From the NCBI RefSeq assembly GCF_008632075.1, contig NZ_VWVM01000013.1, forward strand, positions 1-64,000: DNA of 64,000 bases. The letters are read 5' to 3'. The DNA comes from Candidatus Pantoea gossypiicola (GTDB lineage Bacteria > Pseudomonadota > Gammaproteobacteria > Enterobacterales > Enterobacteriaceae). Positions within the stretch are counted from its first letter, which is position 1, and the number at the start of each line of letters is the position of its first letter. Below the pieces are notes generated by a model. That model saw nothing but the letters and a program-made list of their open reading frames with translations. It had not been told where the DNA came from and ran no database searches. The position numbers and the translations under genes were made by a program. Of this stretch, positions 7,619-15,254 are shown one piece after another.

Positions 7619-7634
7619 ACTCCAACCTCATAAA

Positions 7635-7698
7635 TTAGCCATAGCTAATAAGATATACACAAGCCATAACTTGATCAAGGGATATTAGTATTAGCTAA
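7635..7698. promoter_or_regulatory. Right operator: three related 14-mers at 25-bp spacing
   Basis: Three dyad 14-mers occupy the 82-bp gap between cro and the repressor gene. They are TTAGCCATAGCTAA (7635-7648), CAAGCCATAACTTG (7660-7673) and TTAGTATTAGCTAA (7685-7698). The first and second are perfect 5-bp and 4-bp dyads; the third has one mismatch. Their start points are exactly 25 bp apart. The last ends two bases before the repressor ATG. This is the OR1-OR3 layout of lambdoid phages. Confidence 0.75.
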
Positions 7699-7700
7699 CT

Positions 7701-8108
7701 ATGACAATACAAGATATGACTATTGGAGAGCGTATTCGCTCTCGCCGCAAAAGCCTTGGTCTAACACAAAAATCCCTCGCAAAAGCCTTAAAGATCTCCG
7801 ACGTTTCGGTATCTCAGTGGGAAAGGGATACCAGTGAACCGACAGGGAAAAATCTGCACGCGTTATGCAAAGTGCTAAGGTGCCCTGCTGCTTGGATTCT
7901 TTTTGGTGATGAAAGTAAAACCCCAGAGGAACCGAGTGACCAACTAGTCCAACTGGACGAACGCCAGCAGGAGTTGCTTGATCTGTTCAATGCGATAACT
8001 GATACAGAGCAAGATGAATTTCTTAACGAGCTTCGAGCCAGAGTCGTAAACAACCAAAATCTACTTGAAGAACTCTTAAAGGCGAAGAAACGCAGCCAAA
8101 AAAAATAA
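7701..8108 (+). CDS. Prophage repressor, XRE-type helix-turn-helix
   Basis: The 135-aa product has an N-terminal lambda-repressor-like HTH (IGERIRSRRKSLGLTQKSLA and ALKISDVSVSQWERD, residues 8-45). A C-terminal helical region, rich in Glu and Lys, follows. It lacks the LexA-like autopeptidase domain, so it is the short DicA/RacR type and would not be cleaved by RecA in the CI manner. Divergent from cro with an operator array between them. A hairpin terminator follows directly. The combination with a LexA box elsewhere in the prophage suggests indirect coupling to SOS. Confidence 0.85.
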   Translation: MTIQDMTIGERIRSRRKSLGLTQKSLAKALKISDVSVSQWERDTSEPTGKNLHALCKVLRCPAAWILFGDESKTPEEPSDQLVQLDERQQELLDLFNAITDTEQDEFLNELRARVVNNQNLLEELLKAKKRSQKK

Positions 8109-8139
8109 CGCAATAATTTTCAATGCGTTATGTGTCTTT
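8105..8139 (+). terminator. Terminator of the repressor gene
   Basis: Perfect 8-bp arms ATAACGCA (8105-8112) and TGCGTTAT (8124-8131) surround an 11-nt loop, and GTGTCTTTTT follows. The left arm overlaps the stop codon of the repressor gene. Confidence 0.7.
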
Positions 8140-8151
8140 TTGCCAATTTTT

Positions 8152-8199
8152 CAAGTTATAACTTAATTTTATGTTGATCTAATTCTTAGCAATGGCTAA
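8152..8199. promoter_or_regulatory. Left operator region upstream of the recombination operon
   Basis: TTAGCAATGGCTAA at 8186-8199 is a perfect 5-bp dyad and matches the cro-side operator TTAGCCATAGCTAA at 12 of 14 positions. CAAGTTATAACTTA at 8152-8165 resembles the second cro-side site and contains a 12-bp palindrome. A weaker candidate, TTATGTTGATCTAA at 8169-8182, would give 17-bp spacing for all three. The position equals OL in lambda, controlling the rightward operon to integrase. Confidence 0.6.
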
Positions 8200-8286
8200 T
8201 CTCATCCCATCGAAACCACACAGTGATTTCTCAGATAACACGTTCCGCCAGCCTGGCGACAAGGGCACAACACTGGAGATGCAGCA

Positions 8287-8505
8287 ATGCAAAAGTATAC
8301 CAATGCGGAAATGTATGTGGACCGATTCACAGGAAAGCAATACTTGGTGCAGAAAGGTTACAGCGGAAAAGTTCAACAATTCGCTCCGGGCGTAACCGTC
8401 TACTTTGACGGATCATGTTGTAAAGGCGGAAAAACCGGCCAGCAGGTTTTTAAAAACCGCAAAGATTTAAATTCCTGGCTCCGCATGATGGGATTTAAAA
8501 AATAA
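8287..8505 (+). CDS. Hypothetical phage early protein
   Basis: A 72-aa basic product, MQKYTNAEMYVDRFTGKQYL to LNSWLRMMGFKK. GGAG lies eight bases before the ATG. It is the first convincing gene of the rightward operon, the position of N in lambda, but it does not show the arginine-rich N-terminus of N proteins, so an antitermination role is not claimed. Overlapping frames from 8192 and 8223 lack ribosome sites and are taken as shadows. Confidence 0.6.
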   Translation: MQKYTNAEMYVDRFTGKQYLVQKGYSGKVQQFAPGVTVYFDGSCCKGGKTGQQVFKNRKDLNSWLRMMGFKK

Positions 8506-8671
8506 TTTAGCTGGCTGTGCAGACAGAGAACCGATGCTCTCAGAGTGACCATCCATGATTACTGCTCACGGCCAGCTAAACCAAAAGCGATTTTACATGC
8601 CCTCACCAGGGGAACGGTTCTCATTGAGAACGCCGGAAACGTAACCGGCATATTAATTTAAGGAGATTACG

Positions 8672-8866
8672 ATGTACGGCACAGCATTTATGCCACGTCA
8701 TGCCGTAGTTCCGGGCATGATGATTAAACATAGAGGTAAATATTGGCGTGCCTCTGCAAATCTGAAAAAAGGGTTATATGCATTGACCCCTTCAGAAGTA
8801 ACCAGAATTAACAGCGATGTTATTGAAGTAATGCTAAATCAACGCGGATTACCGCTCATTAACTAA
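8672..8866 (+). CDS. Hypothetical phage early protein
   Basis: A 64-aa product starting MYGTAFMPRHAVVPGMMIKH, preceded by AAGGAG eight bases before the ATG. It looks like a small beta-rich domain (HRGKYWRASANLKKGLYALT). No family is recognised. The 160 bp before it contain an 8-bp inverted repeat, TAGCTGGC with GCCAGCTA, but no gene I can support. Confidence 0.6.
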   Translation: MYGTAFMPRHAVVPGMMIKHRGKYWRASANLKKGLYALTPSEVTRINSDVIEVMLNQRGLPLIN

Positions 8867-8889
8867 TTTCACATTCAACAGGGAAAACT

Positions 8890-8940
8890 ATGCCGTTAAT
8901 CCGGCAGGGAATTCCACAATTTTTTCAGGAGCTAATATGA
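8890..8940 (+). CDS. Possible 16-codon coupled leader peptide
   Basis: A frame reading MPLIRQGIPQFFQELI starts at 8890 after AGGG and ends in TGA at 8938-8940. Its stop overlaps the ATG of the next gene (8937) as ATGA. The ribosome site of that next gene, CAGGAG, lies inside this frame. The arrangement suggests translational coupling, but at this length it could be chance. Confidence 0.3.
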   Translation: MPLIRQGIPQFFQELI

Positions 8941-9212
8941 AAACCATCAGCATTATTAATTTTCAATTATGTGCTATCAACAGCGAACTGGCATCGTTCA
9001 ATTGTGAAGGTTCAATAACCGGCGTAATTCATACTACCCCATCAAACACAACAGTTGTTCTTGATGGTGGCTACGTTCTCGGACGGTACGGTTGTGTTCA
9101 CAAGGCAGTTGATGAACTGACAGATATACATATGCAGCTACACGACGCCGAGAAAGAAAACGGCACTTATACAGAATATAAGAAAAACATGGTAGGCACC
9201 GTATTTCATTAA
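8937..9212 (+). CDS. Hypothetical phage early protein
   Basis: A 91-aa product, MKTISIINFQLCAINSELAS to KKNMVGTVFH, with CAGGAG before the start. The centre VVLDGGYVLGRYGCVHKAVDEL looks like a small alpha/beta domain. I do not recognise the family. A hairpin terminator at 9222-9245 follows, so expression beyond it would need readthrough or antitermination. Confidence 0.6.
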   Translation: MKTISIINFQLCAINSELASFNCEGSITGVIHTTPSNTTVVLDGGYVLGRYGCVHKAVDELTDIHMQLHDAEKENGTYTEYKKNMVGTVFH

Positions 9213-9221
9213 GGCTCACCC

Positions 9222-9245
9222 GCCCCGTTAATGCGGGGCATTTAT
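9222..9245 (+). terminator. Hairpin terminator within the early operon
   Basis: GCCCCG (9222-9227) and CGGGGC (9234-9239) form a 6-bp GC stem with a 6-nt loop, followed by ATTTAT. The T tract is poor, so termination may be partial. Confidence 0.45.
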
Positions 9246-9280
9246 CAGCATAAGCATTTGTTAAGTGCTTAATCTGATAA
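9242..9280 (+). promoter_or_regulatory. Two-part stem-loop ending at a ribosome binding site
   Basis: TTATCAG (9242-9248) pairs with CTGATAA (9274-9280), and inside it TAAGCA (9251-9256) pairs with TGCTTA (9266-9271). The structure ends two bases before GAGGAG (9283-9288), the ribosome site of the next gene, so it could influence its translation or protect the message end. Confidence 0.4.
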
Positions 9281-9295
9281 ATGAGGAGTCATAAA

Positions 9296-9559
9296 TTGGA
9301 TATTACTCTCGCGTTCAAAAAACTATCACTGACGAACGGTGATGAAATCACATTAAGCATTGCTCCAAGTGCAATGCAAAAAATGATTATTGAGTTAATC
9401 GCTCAGGGTTATCTCACCACAGAGGAAATGGCGACATACGTAACGAGCCAATTAAAGATTTGCGATAAACGGAACCTTCCATACGTATTACCTGAAAACG
9501 TATTGAAAAAATTAAATGAAACTTATCAGACCGTAAATAACGGGGGTGGAAATGTCTAA
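9296..9559 (+). CDS. Hypothetical phage early protein with probable TTG start
   Basis: The product reads (M)DITLAFKKLSLTNGDEIT through LKKLNETYQTVNNGGGNV, 87 aa. The TTG at 9296 is preferred because GAGGAG lies seven bases upstream; the ATG at 9281 overlaps that ribosome site and has none of its own. The protein is mostly helical with no recognised family. Its stop overlaps the start of the recombination gene by eight bases. Confidence 0.6.
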   Translation: MDITLAFKKLSLTNGDEITLSIAPSAMQKMIIELIAQGYLTTEEMATYVTSQLKICDKRNLPYVLPENVLKKLNETYQTVNNGGGNV

Positions 9560-11789
9560 ATATGTTGGCTGTTGGTTTGGCCTTGAGGAAGCCGCTGAAG
9601 AAAATGGCGAAATGCGAATCGCCCATGCTTTTGAGGCTGTTAATGATAAACAGGCAAAAGCGAGAGCTGCACTCCTTTTCATGGAAGCTTTCCCTGACGC
9701 TGATGATTCTCAATTCGACTTACGGATTTATGCCGCAGCTGAGGGTATTCCCATCCCTGCGGAAGAATGGGACGAAACTTTTTTATTCGATCACGAATGG
9801 GACGACGAGCTGGGCCACCCTGTGGCCAACGTCCAGTCCAACCCTGTTGATTTTTACAAGCTACAACCATCAATGCGCGTCGCAGTACTGGTGAAATACA
9901 GCACGACTGAAATCACCAGTGACCAGCTCGGTGCAGCTATTGAATTGCAGCAGCGTGAAACGTCGACGTTCGAGAGCCATATCGTAGAGGCTATTACCAA
10001 AATGCCATCAATTACGGCTATGTACCCTGAACGTATACTGGAAGCCATCGATTACATTCGTGAAACCTGCGCTCATATTAAAAAGTGGCCGGAAATTAAA
10101 GCTGTACTGGCAGGCTGGCTGAAAAATCATGAGCTTAAACGCAAAGATGGAGAAATTAGTGAAGTTAATGCGGTAATTCCCCGCCCCTACGAACACACAC
10201 ATAAAACGCTCGATCTTGAGATAGCAGTTGCTCTATGGGCTGGCGATGTTGACCCAAACGCTCCCCTCGCTTCAGTAACACGCTGGGCAAACAGTATCAT
10301 CAAGGATGATCGCGAAGACTGGAAACGCTGGTCAATGCAAATGCGAACCCAGCCAAATATTCTCAAATATGACCGCCCATCAATATTTGGCGTCGTCCGT
10401 GATGCACCTTCGTCAGATATTTATAAGTCACCGGAATTACACGGTCGTTACATCGCAGAGTACCTGGCCGAACACGGAAAAACAGAGGGACAATCAGATG
10501 AAACCGAACAGAACACGGCGGCATCAACTCGCTTACTGGAACATGAACCGTCAGAAATTGCTCCAGTGGAACCGCAACATTCTGATAATGAGTCAGCTGC
10601 GGGGACGGTGGAAACTGCGCCATCTGTAGATGATGGCGGCCCGTTCTACTTCCTCATGGCTGACGGTAAAAAAGTCGGACGAGCAAACAAGCCTTCCGGG
10701 CTGAAAAAAGCACTCGCTGATGGCGGTACCGAAATCAGCCAGGAAGAATATCAGGCGCGTAAAAATGGTACGTACAAAGCGCCGCAGGAAGTTATCCCAC
10801 AACCTGCCGGGCAAACTGAGGTTAACAAAATCGCTGACGGTGTTTTCTCGATCGATAACCTTATGGGGAATCAGCAGCCAGCCAGCCCCTCAGACGAAGG
10901 CGAAAAAGCGGAAGTCTTACCTCCGGCGGCCACTGCCTCTGGTGCCTTCGTGCTCCGGGCAGACGAACTTGAAAAAGAACTCGGTGACAGCGAGAACCTT
11001 TCACTCTGGAAAAGCGTTATGCGCACCAATCCTCGTTACACGAAGGATATGGGTGATCTTGGGTTCGGTGGTACTTCAATCAATGCCGAATATATGGTTA
11101 TGCGAGCCACAGAGTCATTTGGTCCTGCCGGCACCGGTTGGGGATGGACGATCCTCGAAGACAAAATGGTTGAAGGCGCACCACTCACAGAAAAAATCTT
11201 TGAGGGCACCAAATTTGTTGGGAAACGCATTCTTCGTGATAACGACGGCACCCTGCTTTTCGAACTGAACCACTATCTGCGTATCGCGCTTTGGTACATA
11301 AAAGACGGCGTAAGGGGAACGGTCGAAAACTTTGGTTCAACACCTTACCGCCAGACAACTAAAAACGGTATTTACTGCGACAGCGAAGTGCATAAAAAGT
11401 CGCTCACCGACGCAATAAAGAAATGCCTTTCCATGCTCGGGTTCTCCGCTGATGTATGGCTCGGCCTTTACGACGACGCTGCATATAAAGCTGAAAGTGT
11501 CCTTGAATTCGGCATTAAGGATGCTGCGGAAAAAGCAGATGACTCAACCAGGATCCGTGAAGAACTGGATGAACGTTTTAAACAGAACGTCGAAACGATG
11601 CGAAAAGCAGTTTCCCAGAATGAAGTTTCAAAAATTGCCAGCAGCCTGACTCGCACAGTTGGTATTCACCTGAAATCAGCCAAAGAAATTAACGATCAGG
11701 AATACGTCAAATATCTTGAGGGTCGTTTGCGTCGACTCGAAGAGGTTAAGTCCGAATGCCTCGCCAGATTGCAGGAGAAAGCAGCATGA
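9552..11789 (+). CDS. RecE N-terminal region fused to a Rad52-like annealing protein
   Basis: The product is 745 aa from the ATG at 9552 (a GTG at 9546 is possible). Residues about 200-320 (KTLDLEIAVALWAGDVDPNA, RPSIFGVVRDAPSS, IAEYLAEHGKTE) resemble the N-terminal, non-nuclease part of Rac RecE. A Pro/Glu-rich linker follows to about 470. Residues about 487-655 have a single-strand annealing protein pattern: LWKSVMRTNPRYTKDMGDLG, GWGWTIL, NHYLRIALWY, and EVHKKSLTDAIKKCLSMLGF, which recalls the Rad52 core. No RecE-type PD-(D/E)xK nuclease domain is present. It would pair homologous strands during phage recombination. Confidence 0.7.
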   Translation: MSKYVGCWFGLEEAAEENGEMRIAHAFEAVNDKQAKARAALLFMEAFPDADDSQFDLRIYAAAEGIPIPAEEWDETFLFDHEWDDELGHPVANVQSNPVDFYKLQPSMRVAVLVKYSTTEITSDQLGAAIELQQRETSTFESHIVEAITKMPSITAMYPERILEAIDYIRETCAHIKKWPEIKAVLAGWLKNHELKRKDGEISEVNAVIPRPYEHTHKTLDLEIAVALWAGDVDPNAPLASVTRWANSIIKDDREDWKRWSMQMRTQPNILKYDRPSIFGVVRDAPSSDIYKSPELHGRYIAEYLAEHGKTEGQSDETEQNTAASTRLLEHEPSEIAPVEPQHSDNESAAGTVETAPSVDDGGPFYFLMADGKKVGRANKPSGLKKALADGGTEISQEEYQARKNGTYKAPQEVIPQPAGQTEVNKIADGVFSIDNLMGNQQPASPSDEGEKAEVLPPAATASGAFVLRADELEKELGDSENLSLWKSVMRTNPRYTKDMGDLGFGGTSINAEYMVMRATESFGPAGTGWGWTILEDKMVEGAPLTEKIFEGTKFVGKRILRDNDGTLLFELNHYLRIALWYIKDGVRGTVENFGSTPYRQTTKNGIYCDSEVHKKSLTDAIKKCLSMLGFSADVWLGLYDDAAYKAESVLEFGIKDAAEKADDSTRIREELDERFKQNVETMRKAVSQNEVSKIASSLTRTVGIHLKSAKEINDQEYVKYLEGRLRRLEEVKSECLARLQEKAA

Positions 11790-12349
11790 GCAACCGTACT
11801 ATCGACCTCGCTTTAGAGATTAATAAACTTGAATCCCTCGCCGCCGAAGGCGGGGATCTCACCCCGGAAATGATTGCCGACACGCTGGAAGGCATTGAGG
11901 GAATGCTGGAAGACAAGTTCGACGCCACCATGAGTGTTATCCGCGATTTTGATGCAAAAGCAGAAGCCTGCAAAAAAGAAGCGGCGCGAGTAAGCGAGCG
12001 GAAAAAACACTGGGAGCGCCAGTCTTATGCGCTCAAAAGTTACCTGCTGCAATGCCTGCAAGCCAGCAAACGCACCACCTTCAAAACCACGCTCAACACC
12101 TTCACGGCCCGCAAAGGTAGCGTAAGCCTGAAGATCGATAACGTGGATTTACTGCCGGATGAGTTTGTCGAGTCTCATACAGAGGTGGTTACCACCACAA
12201 AGAACGACGAACTAAAAAAAGCATTGCTGGAGCTGGCTACCAAAATCGAAGCGGCCCGCGCTGCCGGCGAAGAACCAGACCCGGAATTGCTCAGGACTAT
12301 TCCCGGTGCCCACCTCGAAACGGGATCACCAACTTTACAGGTTCGTTAA
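11786..12349 (+). CDS. Siphovirus Gp157 family protein
   Basis: From the ATG at 11786, which overlaps the previous stop as ATGA with GGAG upstream, the product is 187 aa. It fits the Gp157 family: a helical N-terminal half rich in acidic residues (DTLEGIEGMLEDKFDATMSV), a coiled-coil around KAEACKKEAARVSERKKHWE, then the conserved TTFKTTLNTFTARKGSVSL segment. Members accompany annealing proteins in phage recombination modules; the biochemical role is not established. Confidence 0.8.
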   Translation: MSNRTIDLALEINKLESLAAEGGDLTPEMIADTLEGIEGMLEDKFDATMSVIRDFDAKAEACKKEAARVSERKKHWERQSYALKSYLLQCLQASKRTTFKTTLNTFTARKGSVSLKIDNVDLLPDEFVESHTEVVTTTKNDELKKALLELATKIEAARAAGEEPDPELLRTIPGAHLETGSPTLQVR

Positions 12350-12387
12350 TCAGCTGCGGCCCGCGTTGCCGCTTACAGGTAATCATT

Positions 12388-12687
12388 ATGACTGTACAAC
12401 GATTTAATACAGTTGCCGCTGCAGCGATGTTGCCAGCAGCTCAGGGGAAATATGTTCTCGCGTCGGACTATGACGACGTTCTCCAGCAGAACGACCGGAT
12501 GCGTGAGGCCATAGAGTTTGCCATCGCGCCAGATCTATGGATGTTGATTTGTGCCGATGAGGGCGCATGGCGTTATAAACGCGGCACGCCGAAATACCAG
12601 GACGTGCTCCGCCGCGCCCTTGAATCCGATATCGAGGCGACGGGACTGAAGGGGAGGAGCAAATCATGTTCACTGACGAAAGCGTAA
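12388..12687 (+). CDS. Hypothetical phage protein
   Basis: A 99-aa product starting MTVQRFNTVAAAAMLPAAQG. The C-terminal half contains WRYKRGTPKYQDVLRRALES. No family is recognised. It lies between Gp157 and the excisionase on the rightward operon and its end overlaps the excisionase start by 22 bases, which supports co-translation. Confidence 0.6.
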   Translation: MTVQRFNTVAAAAMLPAAQGKYVLASDYDDVLQQNDRMREAIEFAIAPDLWMLICADEGAWRYKRGTPKYQDVLRRALESDIEATGLKGRSKSCSLTKA

Positions 12688-12923
12688 AAATGAACACCAT
12701 TATCATGATTGAGCCCAATGAATGGGTTACGGAACAGTTGCTGATCGCGGTGACCGGGCTTAAGCCGGGAACCATCACCCGCGCCCGTAAAAAGTCATGG
12801 CTACTTGGCCGGGAATATAAACACATGTCACCCGAAGGCGATCCAAAGCCCACCAGCGAATGCGTCTACAACCGGAAAGCGGTCGATGCATGGATCGCAT
12901 CGCAGAAACAACCAATCGGATGA
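12666..12923 (+). CDS. Excisionase family protein
   Basis: The 85-aa product matches the excisionases of Rac-like prophages: EPNEWVTEQLLIAVTGLKPG, TITRARKKSWLLGREYKH, SPEGDPKPTSECVYNR and a final AVDAWIASQ. These are winged-helix DNA-bending proteins that direct the integrase to excision. The ATG at 12666 is chosen because GAGGAG lies eight bases upstream. It is the gene immediately before the integrase, the usual order. Confidence 0.85.
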   Translation: MFTDESVKMNTIIMIEPNEWVTEQLLIAVTGLKPGTITRARKKSWLLGREYKHMSPEGDPKPTSECVYNRKAVDAWIASQKQPIG

Positions 12924-12978
12924 CCGTAAGAAATGAACGCGATAAGCTTATCAGGCTCCTGGGCGTCAGGAGGGAATA

Positions 12979-14271
12979 ATGAGTAAAGCATCGTACCCGA
13001 CAGGCGTCGAGAACCATGGCGGATCACTGCGCATATGGTTTCTGTATCAGGGTCAGCGCGTCAGGGAAAATCTTGGCGTGCCTGACACTGCAAAAAACCG
13101 CAAGGTAGCCGGAGAGCTTCGCGCTTCGGTCTGCTTTGCAATAAAGATGGGTAGTTTTAACTATGCGGTCCAGTTCCCGGCTTCGTCTAATCTGAAGCGC
13201 TTCGGGCTGGAGAAAAAGGACATTTCTGTCGGCGAACTAGCGGAGAAGTGGCTGGATTTGAAGAAAATGGAAATCAGCGCGAATGCTCACCACCGTTATT
13301 GCTCAGTGGTGAAAAACATGATCCCCCGAATCGGTGCCCGGCGAATGGTGTCTTCGGTGACAAAAGAAGAGATGCTGTTTCTCAGGAAAGAGTTATTGAC
13401 AGGCTATCAGGTGCTGGAAAGGGGCCGAAAAGTACCGGTTAAAGGGCGAACGGTGCCAACCGTCAATTACTACATGGCCACCATTGCCGGCATGTTCCGG
13501 TTTGCTGCCGATCACGGCTATCTGAGTAAGAGCCCGCTTAGCAGCATATCGCCGCTGAAAAAAGCCAGAGCTATACCTGACCCGCTCAGCAGGGATGAAT
13601 TTACCCGATTCGCGCTTGCGTGCCGTAACAGGCAGGCCCGGAATTTATGGACACTGGCGGTCTATACGGGCGTGCGACATGGCGAACTGGTCTCACTGGC
13701 ATGGGAGGATGTGGATCTGAAAGCGGGCACGCTGACGGTCAGGCGAAATCTCACTACATTGGGTGAGTTTACGTTACCAAAGACCGATGCGGGCACCGAC
13801 CGGGTGATCCACCTGCTGGAACCGGCACGAGAAGCACTAAGGGATCAGGCAGAGCTTACCCGAATGGGCAAGCAATACCTGATGGAAGTAAAGTTGCGGG
13901 AGTATGGCCGGACAAGCTCTCACCCCTGCACTTTTTTATTCACCCCACAGCTTACCCGTTATGGTGTAAAGAGTGGTCACCACTATGCAGTCGGGGCACT
14001 GAGTACCATGTGGACATCAATAATGAAACGGGCGGGAATACGATACCGTAAAGCGTACCAAACCCGCCATACTTATGCGTGCTGGATGCTGAGCGCCGGG
14101 GCCAACCCATCATTCATTGCAACACAGATGGGTCATTCCAGCGCGCAGATGGTTTACAGTGTTTATGGGAGCTGGATGCCCGAAAGCAGCGCCGGGCAGG
14201 TGGCCATGCTAAACGAGAAGTTGACAGGCTGTGTCCCACCCATGCCCCACAGCCTTAGCGTAATTAGATAA
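12979..14271 (+). CDS. int: Tyrosine-type prophage integrase
   Basis: The 430-aa product has an N-terminal arm-binding region (residues 1-60, GSLRIWFLYQGQRVREN), a core-binding domain (about 80-200) and a catalytic domain. Visible catalytic residues are R233 (GVRHGELVSLAW), K268, R363 (YQTRHTYACW), H386 (MGHSSAQ) and Y396 (VYSVYG). The usual first His of the HxxR box is Tyr360, a substitution seen in some family members. AGGAGG precedes the start by five bases. It integrates and, with the adjacent excisionase, excises the prophage. Confidence 0.93.
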   Translation: MSKASYPTGVENHGGSLRIWFLYQGQRVRENLGVPDTAKNRKVAGELRASVCFAIKMGSFNYAVQFPASSNLKRFGLEKKDISVGELAEKWLDLKKMEISANAHHRYCSVVKNMIPRIGARRMVSSVTKEEMLFLRKELLTGYQVLERGRKVPVKGRTVPTVNYYMATIAGMFRFAADHGYLSKSPLSSISPLKKARAIPDPLSRDEFTRFALACRNRQARNLWTLAVYTGVRHGELVSLAWEDVDLKAGTLTVRRNLTTLGEFTLPKTDAGTDRVIHLLEPAREALRDQAELTRMGKQYLMEVKLREYGRTSSHPCTFLFTPQLTRYGVKSGHHYAVGALSTMWTSIMKRAGIRYRKAYQTRHTYACWMLSAGANPSFIATQMGHSSAQMVYSVYGSWMPESSAGQVAMLNEKLTGCVPPMPHSLSVIR

Positions 14272-14287
14272 AAACTCTACAAATCAT

Positions 14288-14318
14288 GTTGTTATGTGTT
14301 TAATATAAGCATAACAAC
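14288..14318. repeat. 9-bp inverted repeat after integrase (terminator or att core)
   Basis: GTTGTTATG (14288-14296) and CATAACAAC (14310-14318) are perfect inverted repeats around a 13-nt AT-rich spacer, 17 bases after the integrase stop. There is no T tract. It could be a weak terminator or the core-type sites flanking an attachment overlap. The remaining 14319-14667 holds no gene I can support; a 28-codon frame at 14342-14428 may be a fragment of an interrupted host gene. Confidence 0.4.
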
Positions 14319-14667
14319 CCGGTGTTTATTATGTTGACGTCATGTTACAGCACCCTATTTATATTAAAGGTAAACAGGCTGTTGAGTTACTTAAACAGAC
14401 GAGATTTACCGACACATTTCTTGATTAGAATCAATTTCAGCCTGCGAGAATAATTAACTAAAAAATTTACACTTCATTTATGAGGTGATATTTTTTACTT
14501 TAAAGACAACTCTTATTAACGGTTGATATTTACTGACCCCAGAATGAGAACAAATTGCTGAATGGTCAGTAAAGCAACGCAGGAATAATCATGTTGAATG
14601 AGCGTTGATCAGGGTCTGACGCTTCGATCTCAGTGCGGATATATCCTGGCGCGGGTCAGTCCTCACC

Positions 14668-14937
14668 CTAAAGCCGATCATGATCCATTGGCGTGCGAAA
14701 AGCGTGACGTGCGGCAACCATCAACTGACTGGCTGTCACCGTGGTGGGAAGTCGAAGCAGAATTTTACTCGCCTGCCAGTAACAGAGCACCATGACCTCA
14801 TCCTCCTCTTTTTCAGCCAGCTCATGCAGCCGGGCGCGCAGTGATAACACGTCAATACTCTGCTGATCATCCAGCATGTCAGAGATTGTCTTGTTAATGA
14901 CGCGATGGAGAATTTTCCAGGTAAGATCAGTATGCAA
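14668..14937 (-). CDS. Hypothetical small helical protein, TTG start
   Basis: An 89-aa frame beginning with TTG (HTDLTWKILHRVINKTIS) after AGAAGAGG seven bases upstream. It is helical and acidic in the centre (LHELAEKEEDEVMVL). A competing frame on the plus strand (14598-14795) has poorer composition. I do not recognise the family. It is the first host gene beside the prophage. The 317 bp to the next gene (14938-15254) show nothing recognisable. Confidence 0.5.
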   Translation of the reverse strand: MHTDLTWKILHRVINKTISDMLDDQQSIDVLSLRARLHELAEKEEDEVMVLCYWQASKILLRLPTTVTASQLMVAARHAFRTPMDHDRL

Positions 14938-15254
14938 AATTAACCTCTTCTAACGCTTATCGGCCCCAGGCAGACGATCAGCAGGCAAACAGCAGAAATG
15001 GCTTCATCATTCGGGCGAGCAAATTCTGCAGATAACTATAGCTGCTTGCAGTGGACGATGCAGATCCAGCTGTTGAGCATGCCAAGGCCGATAATTCTAA
15101 CGATTAATGGCTCTGGCTGTCGCCTGTTACGCACGTCTCAGCTGCTGACTGCTGTTTTTTGTAACAATTACGGCTGATTCTCAACTGGCTGATGTGATGA
15201 GGATTTGCCAGGGTAATGACACTTCCCGTTCCGTTTATCGTTAAGGAGTTTTTG

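Larger units (their letters stand above)
1..14430. mobile_element. Lambdoid prophage, early half (continues beyond the left edge)
   Basis: Gene order is that of an inverted lambda early region: late antiterminator Q, methyltransferase, replication pair, Cro, repressor, recombination functions, excisionase, integrase. Structural and lysis genes are not in the window and should lie to the left of Q. The integrase at 12979-14271 is the last phage gene, so the right attachment site should lie between about 14272 and 14670. No duplicated core can be identified because the other end is missing. The right limit given here is an estimate. Confidence 0.9.

Noticed and set aside
8192..8408. Two frames (67 and 61 aa) overlapping the 8287 gene
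   Set aside because: Neither has a ribosome site, the first starts inside an operator-like site, and the 8287 frame has GGAG and better composition.
8287..8505. Lambda N-type antiterminator
   Set aside because: The position fits, but there is no arginine-rich N-terminal motif and no convincing boxB hairpin was found by eye.
14598..14795. Plus-strand 65-aa frame
   Set aside because: It overlaps the minus-strand 89-aa frame, which has AGAAGAGG at proper distance and helical protein-like composition; the plus frame has neither.
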